A DNA stretch of 22,133 bases, taken from the NCBI GenBank assembly GCA_019419725.1, contig DXZL01000013.1, positions 1 to 22,133 on the forward strand, written 5' to 3'. The position numbers were made by a program, and so were the translations under genes. This DNA is from Veillonella sp. Lineage in GTDB: Bacteria; Bacillota; Negativicutes; Veillonellales; Veillonellaceae. Positions 7,076 to 17,000 of the stretch are shown one piece after another (position 1 is the first letter of the stretch; each line of letters begins with the position of its first letter). The notes under the pieces are model-generated. The model saw nothing but the letters and a program-made list of their open reading frames with translations. It did not search any database and was not told where the DNA came from.

Positions 7076-7080
7076 TAAGA

Positions 7081-7461
7081 TCAGATTGCACCGAGTATAC
7101 GCGCAAGTAGTACACCAATCCAGCAAAGGATTAAGCCCCCTACAACTTGTATAAAGCCATAGAAAAAAGCCTGTACATAAGACTCTGTCATCATGAGTTG
7201 TAACATTTCAAAGGCAAAGGTTGAAAATGTTGTAAATGCACCGAGTCCACCAACAACGAGGAAAAATCTCGCCAACTGCGATAAATCTGGCTTTTGCATA
7301 TATAGACCTAGTACAAGGCCAATAATAAGGCAACCAATGAGGTTTACTACAACCGTTCCATATGGAAAGGAACTCACCTTTGTCATAACCCATTCGCCTA
7401 GAGCCATGCGACATAACGCACCAACTGCGCCACCAATGGCAACTGCAATGTATTTTTCCAT
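7081..7461 (-). CDS. crcB: Fluoride channel CrcB/FluC
   Basis: CrcB (Fluc) forms dual-topology dimeric channels in the inner membrane that export fluoride. The 126 residues match the family. Four hydrophobic helices are visible, with I-G-G-A-V-G-A-L-C-R near the start, F-P-Y-G-T-V-V-V-N-L-I-G (32-43, including the pore Asn40) and G-L-G-A-F-T-T-F-S-T-F (72-82), which carries the Phe-box residues F76 and F79 and the central Na+ site. AGGAGG four bases before ATG 7461 fixes the start. A single copy is present here; some genomes carry two adjacent genes. I could not recognise a fluoride riboswitch in the leader (7462-7600). Confidence 0.95.
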   Translation of the reverse strand: MEKYIAVAIGGAVGALCRMALGEWVMTKVSSFPYGTVVVNLIGCLIIGLVLGLYMQKPDLSQLARFFLVVGGLGAFTTFSTFAFEMLQLMMTESYVQAFFYGFIQVVGGLILCWIGVLLARILGAI

Positions 7462-7550
7462 ATTGCCTCCTATACTTACAATAGTATCCTACGATTTTCA
7501 CAATCCGTGTAATTATCTGAAATAACCGATAAATATCTAGTTTTCTATAT

Positions 7551-7579
7551 TAGTCAACGACCAACAGTCTCAGTATACT
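7551..7579 (+). promoter_or_regulatory. Probable promoter of the XRE regulator
   Basis: TAGTCA (7551-7556) and TATACT (7574-7579) are separated by 17 bases and lie 35 bases before the start codon. The -35 matches TTGACA at four of six positions. Confidence 0.45.
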
Positions 7580-7613
7580 ATATTTAGAGAGCAGGGAAAA
7601 GAAAGGAATCCCT

Positions 7614-8003
7614 ATGAAACCTGCAACAACACCGTTAACTGAGCTGCGAATAAATACCTACGAAGACCCATTTTTACAACATCAATATGTGTGTTTAGGT
7701 CATAAAATTGCCAACATTCGCATATCTCTAAATATGTCCCAACACGAGCTAGCACGCCACGTTGGGATTAGTCGCAGTTATCTGAGTAAGCTAGAGTGTG
7801 GCACAGGCATATCCGGCATGTCTTTAGAAATTTTATTTAAAATCGCTCAAGCATTCCAAATTGATGTAGCTCAGCTTGTAAGGTTGCGTATTATAGATTA
7901 TAAAAGTTGCAATGCTCATCTTACATCACACTATAAACGATTAGAATTTCTAAGTCATACGAGGAACAGCGCGTTAACTAAAGTTAAGCCAAAGCTAAGT
8001 TAA
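7614..8003 (+). CDS. XRE-family helix-turn-helix regulator
   Basis: The product is 129 residues from ATG 7614, with AAAGGA six bases upstream. A Cro/CI-type helix-turn-helix domain spans about 29-90: the helix G-H-K-I-A-N-I-R, then M-S-Q-H-E-L-A-R-H-V-G-I-S-R-S-Y-L-S-K-L-E (52-72), followed by L-E-I-L-F-K-I-A-Q-A-F and D-V-A-Q-L. No ligand or peptidase domain follows; the C-terminal 35 residues are basic (H-Y-K-R-L to K-V-K-P-K-L-S). The last codons and the stop lie inside a degenerate pentanucleotide repeat, so the C terminus may vary between strains. It is divergent from crcB, with about 150 bases between start codons. Target genes are unknown. Confidence 0.85.
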   Translation: MKPATTPLTELRINTYEDPFLQHQYVCLGHKIANIRISLNMSQHELARHVGISRSYLSKLECGTGISGMSLEILFKIAQAFQIDVAQLVRLRIIDYKSCNAHLTSHYKRLEFLSHTRNSALTKVKPKLS

Positions 8004-8020
8004 GTTAAGTTAAGTTAAGC
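7996..8020. repeat. Pentanucleotide tandem repeat over the XRE stop codon
   Basis: Four perfect TAAGT units are followed by TAAGC, and degenerate copies extend on both sides (TTAAC, AAGTTAAG, TAATC; about 7974-8030). The XRE stop TAA is read at the junction of the first two units, so adding or losing later units would not change the protein. Confidence 0.75.
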
Positions 8021-8055
8021 TAATCAAATCAAATACAGTATTAACACTCGTACAG

Positions 8056-8080
8056 AAAAAGCCCCGCCAACGGCGGAGCC
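8056..8080 (-). terminator. Intrinsic terminator of the GntR gene
   Basis: On the minus strand GCTCCGCC-GTT-GGCGGGGC forms an 8-bp GC-rich stem (one G-U pair) followed by five T (8060-8056). It lies 28 bases after the GntR stop. On the plus strand there is a C-A mismatch and only three T, so it is weaker for the XRE transcript. Confidence 0.8.
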
Positions 8081-8107
8081 TTTCATAAAGCATGCCAACA
8101 ATAGGCA

Positions 8108-8815
8108 TTATACTTCATTAAGTTTTTTGTGTTGCACTTCAGCATTTGCTTTTTTGAAGATAAATGCATTATTAATATGCTGACGCATAGCAGTTTCTGC
8201 TGCCACTTCATCATGACGCTCAATAGCATCTACGATATGATCATGTTCATCGTCGCAATCATGAGTACGCACTGCATTAAAAGAGCTAATGTACATGTCG
8301 CGGTTAACGCGTTCACGGAAGCTCGCTAAGTATTCTACAACGCGTTCATTACCAGAATAATGAGCAATCATAGTATGGAAACGACTGTTTACTTCAACGC
8401 GTTCTGTAGCTTCTTCAATTTCATGCATTTCTTTACAAATTTCACGCAACTCTTTAATTTGTTCATCAGTGGCATGACGGGCACAAAGTCGCGCACCAAG
8501 GCCTTCCATGACTTCACGCACTTGATACAGTGCAATAATCTCTTCAGGAGTATCCGCCTTTACAGTAACACCCTTCCAAGGAACAATAACTACGAGATTA
8601 TCTTTAGCCAATTTACGGAATGCTTCGCGAACAGGTGTAGCACTCACTTGCAATTGTTCTGCAATTTTTACTTCGTTAAGCTTTTCTTGTGGCATCAATT
8701 CGCCTGTTAAGATAGCTGTTTTTAATGTTAAATAAACTTGTTCACTAAGTGGTAATCTTTCAATGGAGTCCACAGCGGACAATTTGTATTTATCTTTAGA
8801 ATCTTGTCGTCCCAT
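8108..8815 (-). CDS. GntR-family transcriptional regulator (FCD/FadR subfamily)
   Basis: I prefer ATG 8815 over the TTG at 8818, because AGGGG lies six bases from the ATG. The product is 235 residues. The N-terminal winged helix (about 20-90) has L-S-E-Q-V-Y, then L-N-E-V-K-I-A-E-Q-L and S-A-T-P-V-R-E-A-F-R-K-L, typical of GntR proteins. The C-terminal all-helical FCD domain (about 95-225) shows the usual metal or ligand residues in R-F-H-T-M-I, the E-H-D-H-I-V-D-A-I segment and M-R-Q-H-I. Such regulators usually sense a small organic acid and repress nearby catabolic or transport genes, but here the neighbour is a lipid kinase. A near-perfect 20-bp palindrome just upstream suggests autoregulation. 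Confidence 0.9.
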   Translation of the reverse strand: MGRQDSKDKYKLSAVDSIERLPLSEQVYLTLKTAILTGELMPQEKLNEVKIAEQLQVSATPVREAFRKLAKDNLVVIVPWKGVTVKADTPEEIIALYQVREVMEGLGARLCARHATDEQIKELREICKEMHEIEEATERVEVNSRFHTMIAHYSGNERVVEYLASFRERVNRDMYISSFNAVRTHDCDDEHDHIVDAIERHDEVAAETAMRQHINNAFIFKKANAEVQHKKLNEV

Positions 8816-8876
8816 CAATATCCCCTAATCTTATATCCCCTCAACTCATTCGTACTTTCAAAGAACGGCTAAAATG

Positions 8877-8901
8877 AGTATAATATATTGTACGATATAT
8901 T
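8877..8901 (-). promoter_or_regulatory. Promoter and palindromic operator of the GntR gene
   Basis: On the minus strand a -10-like TATACT (8882-8877) is directly preceded by a 20-bp palindrome (8882-8901) centred on GT|AC. The arms AATATATTGT and ACGATATATT differ from perfect symmetry at one pair. The core T-G-T-A-C fits the general GT...AC centre of GntR operators. It would cover the -35/-10 spacer. Confidence 0.5.
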
Positions 8902-8945
8902 TTGTATTTTGAATAAATATGTTATATGTGATTTAGTACATATAG

Positions 8946-8951
8946 TATAAT
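8946..8951 (+). promoter_or_regulatory. Possible -10 of the lipid kinase gene
   Basis: TATAAT lies about 80 bases before the start codon at 9032. No convincing -35 element accompanies it. It lies about 55 bases from the GntR palindrome, so the same regulator could act on both directions. Confidence 0.35.
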
Positions 8952-9031
8952 TATAGAGCTCACATCTAAGACTGTCAATTTAACGATAGATAATAGCTAT
9001 ATCTCATTTTTGAAAGTAAGGAAGTTGTACC

Positions 9032-9973
9032 ATGAGCCGTTGTTTAGTTATCATAAATCCTGTATCAGGTGGCGGTGCGGCACGTCGCTATGCCCTCGAT
9101 TTACAATGGAAATTGAGCACCTTGTTTGAAACGATTGAGGTCAAATTCACTACTGGTGAAGGCGATGCTACACGTTTCGCAAAGGATGCTTGCGAACGCG
9201 GATTCGATGCTGTGTTCTGCATGGGCGGTGACGGCACCGTAAATGAAACCGTTAACGGTATTGCCCAAGGTGGCTTTAAATCTACCTTTGGTTTCATTCC
9301 TGTTGGTACTGTAAACGATATGTCTCGTGCCCTTGGTATTCATCAGAATCCAACACAGGCGATCAAACGAATTGATATCAATCAAACACGTACCATTGAT
9401 ATCGGTCGTTGTAACGACAGATATTTCTGCAATAATATCGCAGCCGGTGTTATTCCAAAGGTAATCGAAGAGGTTACCCCAAAGGAAAAGAGCATCTTAG
9501 GCCCTCTAGCCTACTTTTTACGCGCAGGGCAAGCCTTATTTACAACAAAGGACTACACATACCGCATCAAAACAGAGAATGACGATTTTATCTGTAAATC
9601 CCCACTCGTTCTTGCATTGCTCACCAATGTAGTATCTAGCTTTGAACGCTTCATGCCGGAAGCATCTGTAGATGATGGTTATATGCGCATCATAATATTC
9701 AAGGAATACTTCATCCTCGATATACTCAGCGTATTGCCACTTATCATTAGTGGTGCCATCTACAACTCCCGTTATACAACAACACTAACTGTGAAAAAGG
9801 CTCATATTGAGTTATTATCTAATATCGGTGATTTACCTACTAATATGGATGGCGACCAAGGCCCATCCATGCCAGTAGATATCGAAGTATTGCCACGGGT
9901 TCTAAAAGTATTTGCCCCAGCAAAACACAAAAAGAAAAAGGCTTTGAATTTGCCTATACTACCACATATTTAA
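9032..9973 (+). CDS. Diacylglycerol kinase-family lipid kinase (DagK/YegS type)
   Basis: The product is 313 residues from ATG 9032, with AAGGA upstream. Family signatures are present in order: I-I-N-P-V-S-G-G-G (7-15), the nucleotide-binding M-G-G-D-G-T-V-N-E (64-72), I-P-V-G-T-V-N-D (89-96), and near the C terminus N-M-D-G-D-Q-G-P, with the general base Asp. Soluble family members phosphorylate diacylglycerol, or a related lipid, with ATP at the membrane surface, recycling diacylglycerol into phosphatidic acid. A Lys-rich tail (K-H-K-K-K-K) may help membrane contact. It is a single-gene transcript between a divergent GntR gene and a terminator. The exact lipid substrate cannot be told from sequence. 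Confidence 0.9.
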   Translation: MSRCLVIINPVSGGGAARRYALDLQWKLSTLFETIEVKFTTGEGDATRFAKDACERGFDAVFCMGGDGTVNETVNGIAQGGFKSTFGFIPVGTVNDMSRALGIHQNPTQAIKRIDINQTRTIDIGRCNDRYFCNNIAAGVIPKVIEEVTPKEKSILGPLAYFLRAGQALFTTKDYTYRIKTENDDFICKSPLVLALLTNVVSSFERFMPEASVDDGYMRIIIFKEYFILDILSVLPLIISGAIYNSRYTTTLTVKKAHIELLSNIGDLPTNMDGDQGPSMPVDIEVLPRVLKVFAPAKHKKKKALNLPILPHI

Positions 9974-10023
9974 TAAATTGTAGAGAAATCTACAGGACAA
10001 AACTATATAACAATCTATAACAT

Positions 10024-10057
10024 AAAAGCTCTCTATTCAAGAATAGAGAGCTTTTTT
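10024..10057. terminator. Bidirectional terminator between lipid kinase and addA
   Basis: A 15-bp perfect inverted repeat, AAAAGCTCTCTATTC / GAATAGAGAGCTTTT, has almost no loop (inner pairs will open) and is followed by T on the plus strand (to 10057). Four A on the left give a T-tract on the minus strand for addA. Confidence 0.88.
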
Positions 10058-10141
10058 ATGTTCATTACCTTATAGGAAATACCTACCTAGTCCCTGCATA
10101 TTTCTCATGCATAGCACTAAGTTAAGCATATACTTACAAGG

Positions 10142-13100
10142 CTAGTCTATGCTGATAGCATCATGCAAACGGAAGCTATAGATATAACATGCTTTCACAG
10201 GCATCCCTGTCAATCGCTGCAAGGCCTCTTTATAGAGATCCATTTGTATTTTATAACGCTTGATGAGGTCTTCCCCAGATTTGACGCGGTCCGTCTTGTA
10301 ATCTACAAGAACCCACTCACCATCTTCTTCAAAGGCAGTATCGATAATACCTTGGAGGAATAGATTTTCGCCGTCCTCTAAGGTATCATATACGCGTTTC
10401 CCTTCAAAAAGCATACTAAACGGCATTTCACGTTCTATGCGCTTCGCATTGATAAGACGCTTCCCAAGGTCAGAACTAAAGAATTTATATAGACTTGTAT
10501 CGCTTAATAGATTTCGTTCTTCCTCTGTGAAAGTCCCTTTCGTTACGAGTGCATCAAGCTCTTTCGTTAAAGAAGCTTGAGTATACTGCGCAAGAGGAAG
10601 CCATTGCATGGCCTCATGCATCAAGGTACCCCATTGAGCCCCTGTCAACACATCCTCTTCGGACTGCAGTGCTTGCGGCTTGCGGCCGAATACGGAATTC
10701 GCCAATTCGTCGGATGAAACAGTTACATCTGAAGCCTCCATAATTGGTAAACCAGCAGCATTGGTATTCTTCGCCTCAACATTTGCAGATGATTTTGGAT
10801 CTAGCTTAATAGCTTGACCTAATATTGCATCTGAAACAGCTCGTTTAGCCCCTGTATCTACCGTTACAATCGGTTCGTTTAAGGTATCAATAGTGCCTGC
10901 TTCAAGTTCCCGTTCTTGGAATCGTCGTTTCAATTCACTGACGGAAATCTTAGCCGTGCGCCGCGTAGCGTCGCTGTACGGATAGGTATAGTTAAAGCGA
11001 TCTATTATTTCCGGTGGCAATTCCACGGAATTAACAGCTTGTAATTCACGCACTTTATTGATAGTAGTTTCATCGATATCTGCTTTATAATCGAGGTCAC
11101 CGTAGAGAGAGCCATCGTGGATTTCGACCTTGATGCGACATTTTTTATCTGGTAAGTCAAAATAGGTCGGTCCTTCGTACTCAATGGCTACGCGCAATGG
11201 ATTACCACCGTCTAAATGACGGGTAAAGCCCATAATTAACCATTCTAGATACGTATTAGCTTGGGTAATAATATCCGTCGGCAATTGTTGACCTTCTACT
11301 GACGCTGTATTTTTAATGAGTTCACCTAAGGTACTCAACTTACCTTTAGCATTTTTAAAGCCTTTAAAATGACCTGTCATAATCAGCTTATCTCGTGCCC
11401 GTGTTAAGGCTACGTATAGAATCCGTTCTTCCTCTGCTTTGAGGGCCGCTTCCTTTACATCTTTTACATAGAACCACGGCATAGTTGGGAAGGATACCCG
11501 AATATCTGGGAAATATCCCTTAAGACCAAGTCCTGCATTCTTATCGATGAGTAGCTCTGAACGAAGGTCCATCATGTTGAATCCCTTTTGCACCCCGGAT
11601 AAGAATACTACAGGAAACTCAAGGCCCTTACTCTTGTGGATGGTCATGAGGCGCACTACATTGTCCGCTTCGCTTACCACATTGGCAAGGGGCATATCTT
11701 GATTGCTATCGCGCAAGCTTTCCACAAAGCGCAAGAATCTAAAGAGACCACGGAAGCCAGAAGCCTCATAACCCTTAGCGCGGTCGTATAAGGCCAGTAC
11801 ATTCGCACGGCGTACGAGACCATTCGGCATGGCACCTACATAGTTTACGTAATCTTGAGATTCATAAATATCCCACAATAAATCGGTCACACCGTGACGG
11901 CGTGACAAGGTACGCCAACGCTCCATATGACCAATAAAGGATAATAAGCGCTCATCTTGTGCCTCTTCTGCATAGGCGGGCATGAGAGACCATAAAGAGC
12001 CCTCGCCAGATAGGCGCAAAGCACCTAGTTCGTTTGCATCAAGGCCAACGAGTCCGGAGTGCAACACCGCCGCCATCGGCAAGTCTTGTTCAGGATTATC
12101 TATAATGGATAATAATGCTAGTAAAAGCTGAATTTCTTGGGCTTCAAAGTAGCCATCCCGCTCGTTTACCACCGCAGGGATGCCTGCTTGGCGCATGGCC
12201 TCTACAGCACGGGTACCCCAACCAGCCAAGGATCTACGTAAAATAGCAAAGTCTCGCCACTCAATTTGACGGAATGTGCCATCTGGATTTTGCACCTGCT
12301 TCTTAGCAGCGTGAATTTCCTTAATCTTTTGAATAATGAAATCTAGCTCGCGTTCGTTGTTCTCAGGGTCATCCCCTTCGTCTTCGTCGCTTTCACTAGC
12401 ACCGAGAGTATCCTTGCTCACATCTAAGAGCTGCAATTCTACGTCGCCTCCAACCCAATCCTCAGGCGCATCCTCTACGATACGGCCAGGAATGAGGGAT
12501 TCTGCCTCAGTATAATTGAGCTCCGCCGCCTCTTCCGTCATGATTTGATAGAACAAGAAGTTCGTAGCGGCCAAAATATTTTCGTGAGATCGGAAATTCT
12601 TTGCTAGGTCGATACGGCGTTCTACCGCATCAGTGTCGCCGTAGGTATTGTATTTCTCCATAAACAGAGAACTGTCAGCCATACGGAAGCTATAAATCGC
12701 TTGCTTCACGTCCCCTACGTAGAACCGGTTATCGACGCGAGAAATCAAGTTGATAATCGTCTCTTGCACGCCGTTCGTATCTTGGTATTCATCGACCATG
12801 ATTTCTTTGAAAGTATCTTGCAGTTCCTTTGCTACATCAGACGGCTGAGGATTATCCTCTGTGCCCGGCTCAACGAGAAGGGCCAAGCATAGATGCTCCA
12901 AGTCGCTAAAGTCCATGATTCCTTGCTCTTGTTTCATATCGCGATACGCCTTATGGAACGCAATGGTTAGCTCTACTAAACCTTCGATGATTGGATATTG
13001 AGCCTTGAACTGGTCTTGTAAGGTAGCTTCCGGCACTGTGAATACAGCAGCTTGCATCGCTTTGAGGTCATCTCTATTTTGACCGCCTAAAGATCTAAAC

Positions 13101-14032
13101 TCTGCTACCAATATAGGATCAAAGGCTTGACCCTCTTTTGGTCCCATGCGGAACTGATCTTTAATAAAGGTATCTACATGCTTACATACTTCGCCCATAT
13201 CGTCCCAAGTTTGAGCATTTGAAAGCATGCCTAGTGCGGCTAGTTGGTTATCATAAATATTTTGCCATTTATGAGGCCCCACTGGATCGAGCAAGATTTG
13301 CTCCATCCGCTCTAAGCGCTCGCGAATACGGTCATTAACAGCTACATGTTGATCCCACATATATTGGCCCCATAGGGTCTCACTAGGATTTACAGTCATA
13401 GCCTCTTTATAAGGCTCTAAGGCTTTACGTAACCATCCATCAGGATTAGCAAGGGACATGGCGTAGTTATATAGAGACATAATCTTCGCCGTTAAGCCTG
13501 CATCTGATTTATCATCACTAAAGAAGTCCGCCAATTCGTAGATATTATAAAGGCCTTCCTCATAGGATTTAGTTAATAAATCGGCTAATACCTCTTGTTG
13601 TAAGAGGGCCATTTCTGCTTCGTTACCAATGCGAGCCGTTGGGTTAATATCTAGCTTATAGAAATAGGAGCGAATCACCCATTGGCAGAAGGAGTGCAAC
13701 GTAGAAATATGAGCAGATGGCAAGAGATTGAGCTGTCGTTCAAGACGCTGCTGCATAACCTCATCATCAGTAGACTCCATAGCTTTTGCCAAGGCAAGCC
13801 CAATACGAGCACTCATCTCTTGTGCCGCCGCCTTTGTAAAGGTTACAACCATGAGCTCTTGCACAGATAAAGGATTATCCACATCTTTAAGACGCGTAAT
13901 AATACGTTCTACGAGAACAGCAGTCTTACCCGAGCCAGCCGCTGCCGCTACGAGCAAGGTTTGATTATCTAAGGACGAGTCCTTAGGAGCTATGATGGCA
14001 GACTCCTGCTCCGGCGTCCATTTAACACCCAT
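10142..14032 (-). CDS. addA: ATP-dependent helicase/nuclease subunit A (AddA)
   Basis: AddA pairs with AddB to resect double-strand breaks and load RecA. I choose ATG 14032 because a perfect AAGGAGGTG lies seven bases upstream; the frame is open to an ATG at 14068, which would lie before that site. This gives 1296 residues. UvrD-type motifs follow in order: W-T-P-E-Q (5-9), Walker A A-A-G-S-G-K-T (31-37), V-D-E-Y-Q-D-T-N (413-420), G-D-V-K-Q-A-I-Y-S-F-R (440-450), T-I-H-K-S-K-G-L-E-F and Y-V-A-L-T-R-A-R. The C-terminal RecB-type nuclease has G-T-L-M-H-E, G-I-I-D-T-A and V-D-Y-K-T-D (about 1243-1248), so it looks active. The start overlaps the end of addB by 11 bases. Confidence 0.97.
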   Translation of the reverse strand: MGVKWTPEQESAIIAPKDSSLDNQTLLVAAAAGSGKTAVLVERIITRLKDVDNPLSVQELMVVTFTKAAAQEMSARIGLALAKAMESTDDEVMQQRLERQLNLLPSAHISTLHSFCQWVIRSYFYKLDINPTARIGNEAEMALLQQEVLADLLTKSYEEGLYNIYELADFFSDDKSDAGLTAKIMSLYNYAMSLANPDGWLRKALEPYKEAMTVNPSETLWGQYMWDQHVAVNDRIRERLERMEQILLDPVGPHKWQNIYDNQLAALGMLSNAQTWDDMGEVCKHVDTFIKDQFRMGPKEGQAFDPILVAEFRSLGGQNRDDLKAMQAAVFTVPEATLQDQFKAQYPIIEGLVELTIAFHKAYRDMKQEQGIMDFSDLEHLCLALLVEPGTEDNPQPSDVAKELQDTFKEIMVDEYQDTNGVQETIINLISRVDNRFYVGDVKQAIYSFRMADSSLFMEKYNTYGDTDAVERRIDLAKNFRSHENILAATNFLFYQIMTEEAAELNYTEAESLIPGRIVEDAPEDWVGGDVELQLLDVSKDTLGASESDEDEGDDPENNERELDFIIQKIKEIHAAKKQVQNPDGTFRQIEWRDFAILRRSLAGWGTRAVEAMRQAGIPAVVNERDGYFEAQEIQLLLALLSIIDNPEQDLPMAAVLHSGLVGLDANELGALRLSGEGSLWSLMPAYAEEAQDERLLSFIGHMERWRTLSRRHGVTDLLWDIYESQDYVNYVGAMPNGLVRRANVLALYDRAKGYEASGFRGLFRFLRFVESLRDSNQDMPLANVVSEADNVVRLMTIHKSKGLEFPVVFLSGVQKGFNMMDLRSELLIDKNAGLGLKGYFPDIRVSFPTMPWFYVKDVKEAALKAEEERILYVALTRARDKLIMTGHFKGFKNAKGKLSTLGELIKNTASVEGQQLPTDIITQANTYLEWLIMGFTRHLDGGNPLRVAIEYEGPTYFDLPDKKCRIKVEIHDGSLYGDLDYKADIDETTINKVRELQAVNSVELPPEIIDRFNYTYPYSDATRRTAKISVSELKRRFQERELEAGTIDTLNEPIVTVDTGAKRAVSDAILGQAIKLDPKSSANVEAKNTNAAGLPIMEASDVTVSSDELANSVFGRKPQALQSEEDVLTGAQWGTLMHEAMQWLPLAQYTQASLTKELDALVTKGTFTEEERNLLSDTSLYKFFSSDLGKRLINAKRIEREMPFSMLFEGKRVYDTLEDGENLFLQGIIDTAFEEDGEWVLVDYKTDRVKSGEDLIKRYKIQMDLYKEALQRLTGMPVKACYIYSFRLHDAISID

Positions 14033-17000
14033 GGTTTTCACCTCCTTCGTTACTATTATTTCCGTCATAACTATTATTGCTGTCGTTACTGTTGTTTCCG
14101 TCGTTTAGAACCTCTTTCATCCGTTCTAATGCATCATCTTCAGATAAGCCGGACAGATAGTTATACTTATTACGGCTAGAGTCAAAACGGCATACAGTAT
14201 TGTAGTCACAGTATGTACAAGGTCTATTCTTATGTAACTGGTACGGCTGAATTGGGAATTGACCGTCTCCGATGTGGCGACCAATGTCAGCCATTACATG
14301 ATTGGTGTAACGACACATTACGTCAAATTCACCAGGATTCTTAACCTTACGCAAGTCTCTACTAGAAATAGTTTGATCCTTTTTCGTAGCGATTGGTACA
14401 TATGGTCCTCGTTTAGATCCATAGGACAAAAATTTATTGTCAATATGCGTCAACAACTCGATATCATCAGAGAAGTATCCACTGTTTTGCCATGCATCGC
14501 TTTCCTTAGCCAAAGATACTGCATCTTCATAAGATATAGGCGCATCGGCAGGAATTTTAGGATTTTTCACATAGGAATACACCACAGCTGCCGGTGACAT
14601 GGAGCCACCATGCGTTTTGCCATAAGCGGATTCTAACGCCAATAGATAGCTCATGAGCTGTAATTTAAGACCATAGTACACATCTTGGGCCGTTACGTGG
14701 GCACCGCCCGACTTATAGTCAATAACCATGCCATAAGTTTGACCATCTCGTGTATATTCATCAATGCGGTCAATTTGACCGATGAGGCGTAAATAACGGT
14801 CTTCTCCAAGAGGCACGCGAATCGGATCCCAGCCGCCTTGACGTCCAAAATCTTGCTCCAAGTATTTCGTATCAAAATCACTGCGCTTCGACCACTCCAC
14901 AAGGCGGTCTACCGTCACATGTAATGTTCTTTGTACACGCTGCTCGATTGCCTTTTGGTAGGCGTCACTCGTTTCCTCGCCGCCCTGATTTTCTTGTAAA
15001 ATTTCTTCTGCCACGGAGCGGCACAAATTTTGTTGATCCGCTTCGTTAAGGTCACGCCATTGTTTATTGTTATCTAATAGATAATTACCTAAACGCTCTA
15101 AATTAGCGTGAAGGAATGTACCAATTTCAGGAGCACCAAAGGAACGTACACGACGCGGTTCTAGTTTTAAACCATATTGAGCATAGAACTTGAACGGACA
15201 TTGCTGATATCTCTCTAGACGCGTCACAGAACCAGACATATAGCCTTTAGATAGGAACAATCCATTCACTAAATCCTTCGTAATGACCGGCACATCATTA
15301 TTATCTCGAATACCACGAGACACCTCACCTAAACGAGGACGGTAGGTGTCACTTTCACGAGCCCAGTTATAGAGGCCCCACCACAATGGATTAACCTCAT
15401 GCCCACTAAAGAGGGCGCCCCAGCGCTCAGACAATAGGGACAAACTCTGTAAAGGTCTCCATACATAATCCGACTCCGTATCAGGTGCAATAGAGAGTGG
15501 AATCTCTACCGCCGTATCTACATAACCAAGGGATTCTAGTCGTTTCACCACGAGGGATGGCTCAAGACCGGTTCCATCTTCGCCAGAGCTTGCATAGGAC
15601 AGCGTCAAGGAATCGGATGCCCGCGTCATAGCTAGGTATAATAGGAAATTCTCGTTGAAAGCCTTCGGCAAAGCACCTTCAGCCAAGGTTATGCCTGCAT
15701 CAGCCAATTCTTGTCGTTCCTTATCCTTAATAAGGCCTTCATCGCCCATGCTTTGTGGGAATACACCTTGGTTGAGGCCCATTACAAATACCTTAGGCCA
15801 CCATTGGCTATAACCGCGTTCGATGGTGGTGATTACCACATGATCTAAGGACGGAGGAATCATAGAATAATTTACATCGCTCAAGCCTTCTTCCAGGAGT
15901 AACATCATCTCATCTAGGGTCAACACTTCATCCTTCATGACCATAGAGATTTCATCTATGAAAGAAATAACCGCATTGTACATCTGTTCATGGCTGGCTT
16001 TAGACTCTTGATCACCTATAGTTTCTGCGTCCTTCGCCCATTCATAAAGGCGCTGTGGCACTTGTAAAGTTTCTAAGAGACCATAGAGCTGTTCACCCCA
16101 TTCAGCCCCTGTATGACCTTCACTATGAGCGGCAAAGTCAAACCACGGGGATAATATATCCATAATGGTTTGTCTTGCTTGATTAACACGTGCTCTACGA
16201 GGTGCATCTGAGTGACTTTCTTCATCTTGCCCCTCATGAAATCCTCGTAAATAGGGCCAGCTTTCACGTTCCCATTTATAATGGTCGATACCAAACTCGA
16301 GTACGTAGTTTTCTAATTCATCTACGGCCTCACGGGTAAGGGGCATCAAGTCTGTTTTAAGCAATAAGAACATGCTGTCTCGACTGTAGCTATGGCGCAC
16401 GATATCAAAGAGGGCTGTCAACAATTCGCCTAATGGATGGTTTTTCATAGGCCGCTGACGGTCGATAAAATGCGGAATGCCATACCGACCGAAGACCTTC
16501 TCTAAGGTATCTCCGTACGTTTCCGACTCACGAAGCATAATACACACATCGCGGTATCGAGCCTCTGGAGAAGATTCTACATAAGCTAAAATACGACGAG
16601 CTATGGCATCGGCTTCCCGTTCTCTGTTGTAGCCTCGAATGAGCGGTATCGTAGTATCTGTAGTATTTTGCTTACTAGGGCTAGTAAAGTAGTTCGCCTC
16701 TAACTCTTGAACTATTTGAGGACCTCGCTTGCCGTCAAATCCAACCCAATTAATACTAGAACCATAACGAGCCACTAAGGTATCATAAATCTCTAAAGGA
16801 CGGCTAAAGAGGTGTTCCCCTCGACGAGCGAGATTTAAGGCCTTCGGAGCCATCGGTAAGTCGATAGTAATAACTGCTTCCTTAGCCAAATCAAATAAGG
16901 TATAAATCAACTCGTAGTGTGTAGGCGTAAACCAATGGAAGCCATCGATAAAGACATGACTATTTTCCATCAGAGGAGATTGAGGCAAAGCCTCGACGAT

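Noticed and set aside
7208..7501. A 97-residue minus-strand frame overlapping crcB
   Set aside because: Its composition is rich in Trp, Cys and Tyr and has no family features, while the overlapping frame is a textbook CrcB.
7462..7613. Fluoride riboswitch in the crcB leader
   Set aside because: I looked for the conserved GGxGAUGG-type start and the pseudoknot partner on the minus strand and did not find them. An Rfam covariance-model search would settle it.
7996..8020. Phase-variation switch made by the TAAGT repeat
   Set aside because: The stop codon is met inside the first two units, so later slippage does not change the reading frame of the gene.
14022..14068. N-terminal extension of AddA to the ATG at 14068
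   Set aside because: A perfect AAGGAGGTG lies just upstream of ATG 14032, and the extra 12 residues precede the family's usual N terminus.
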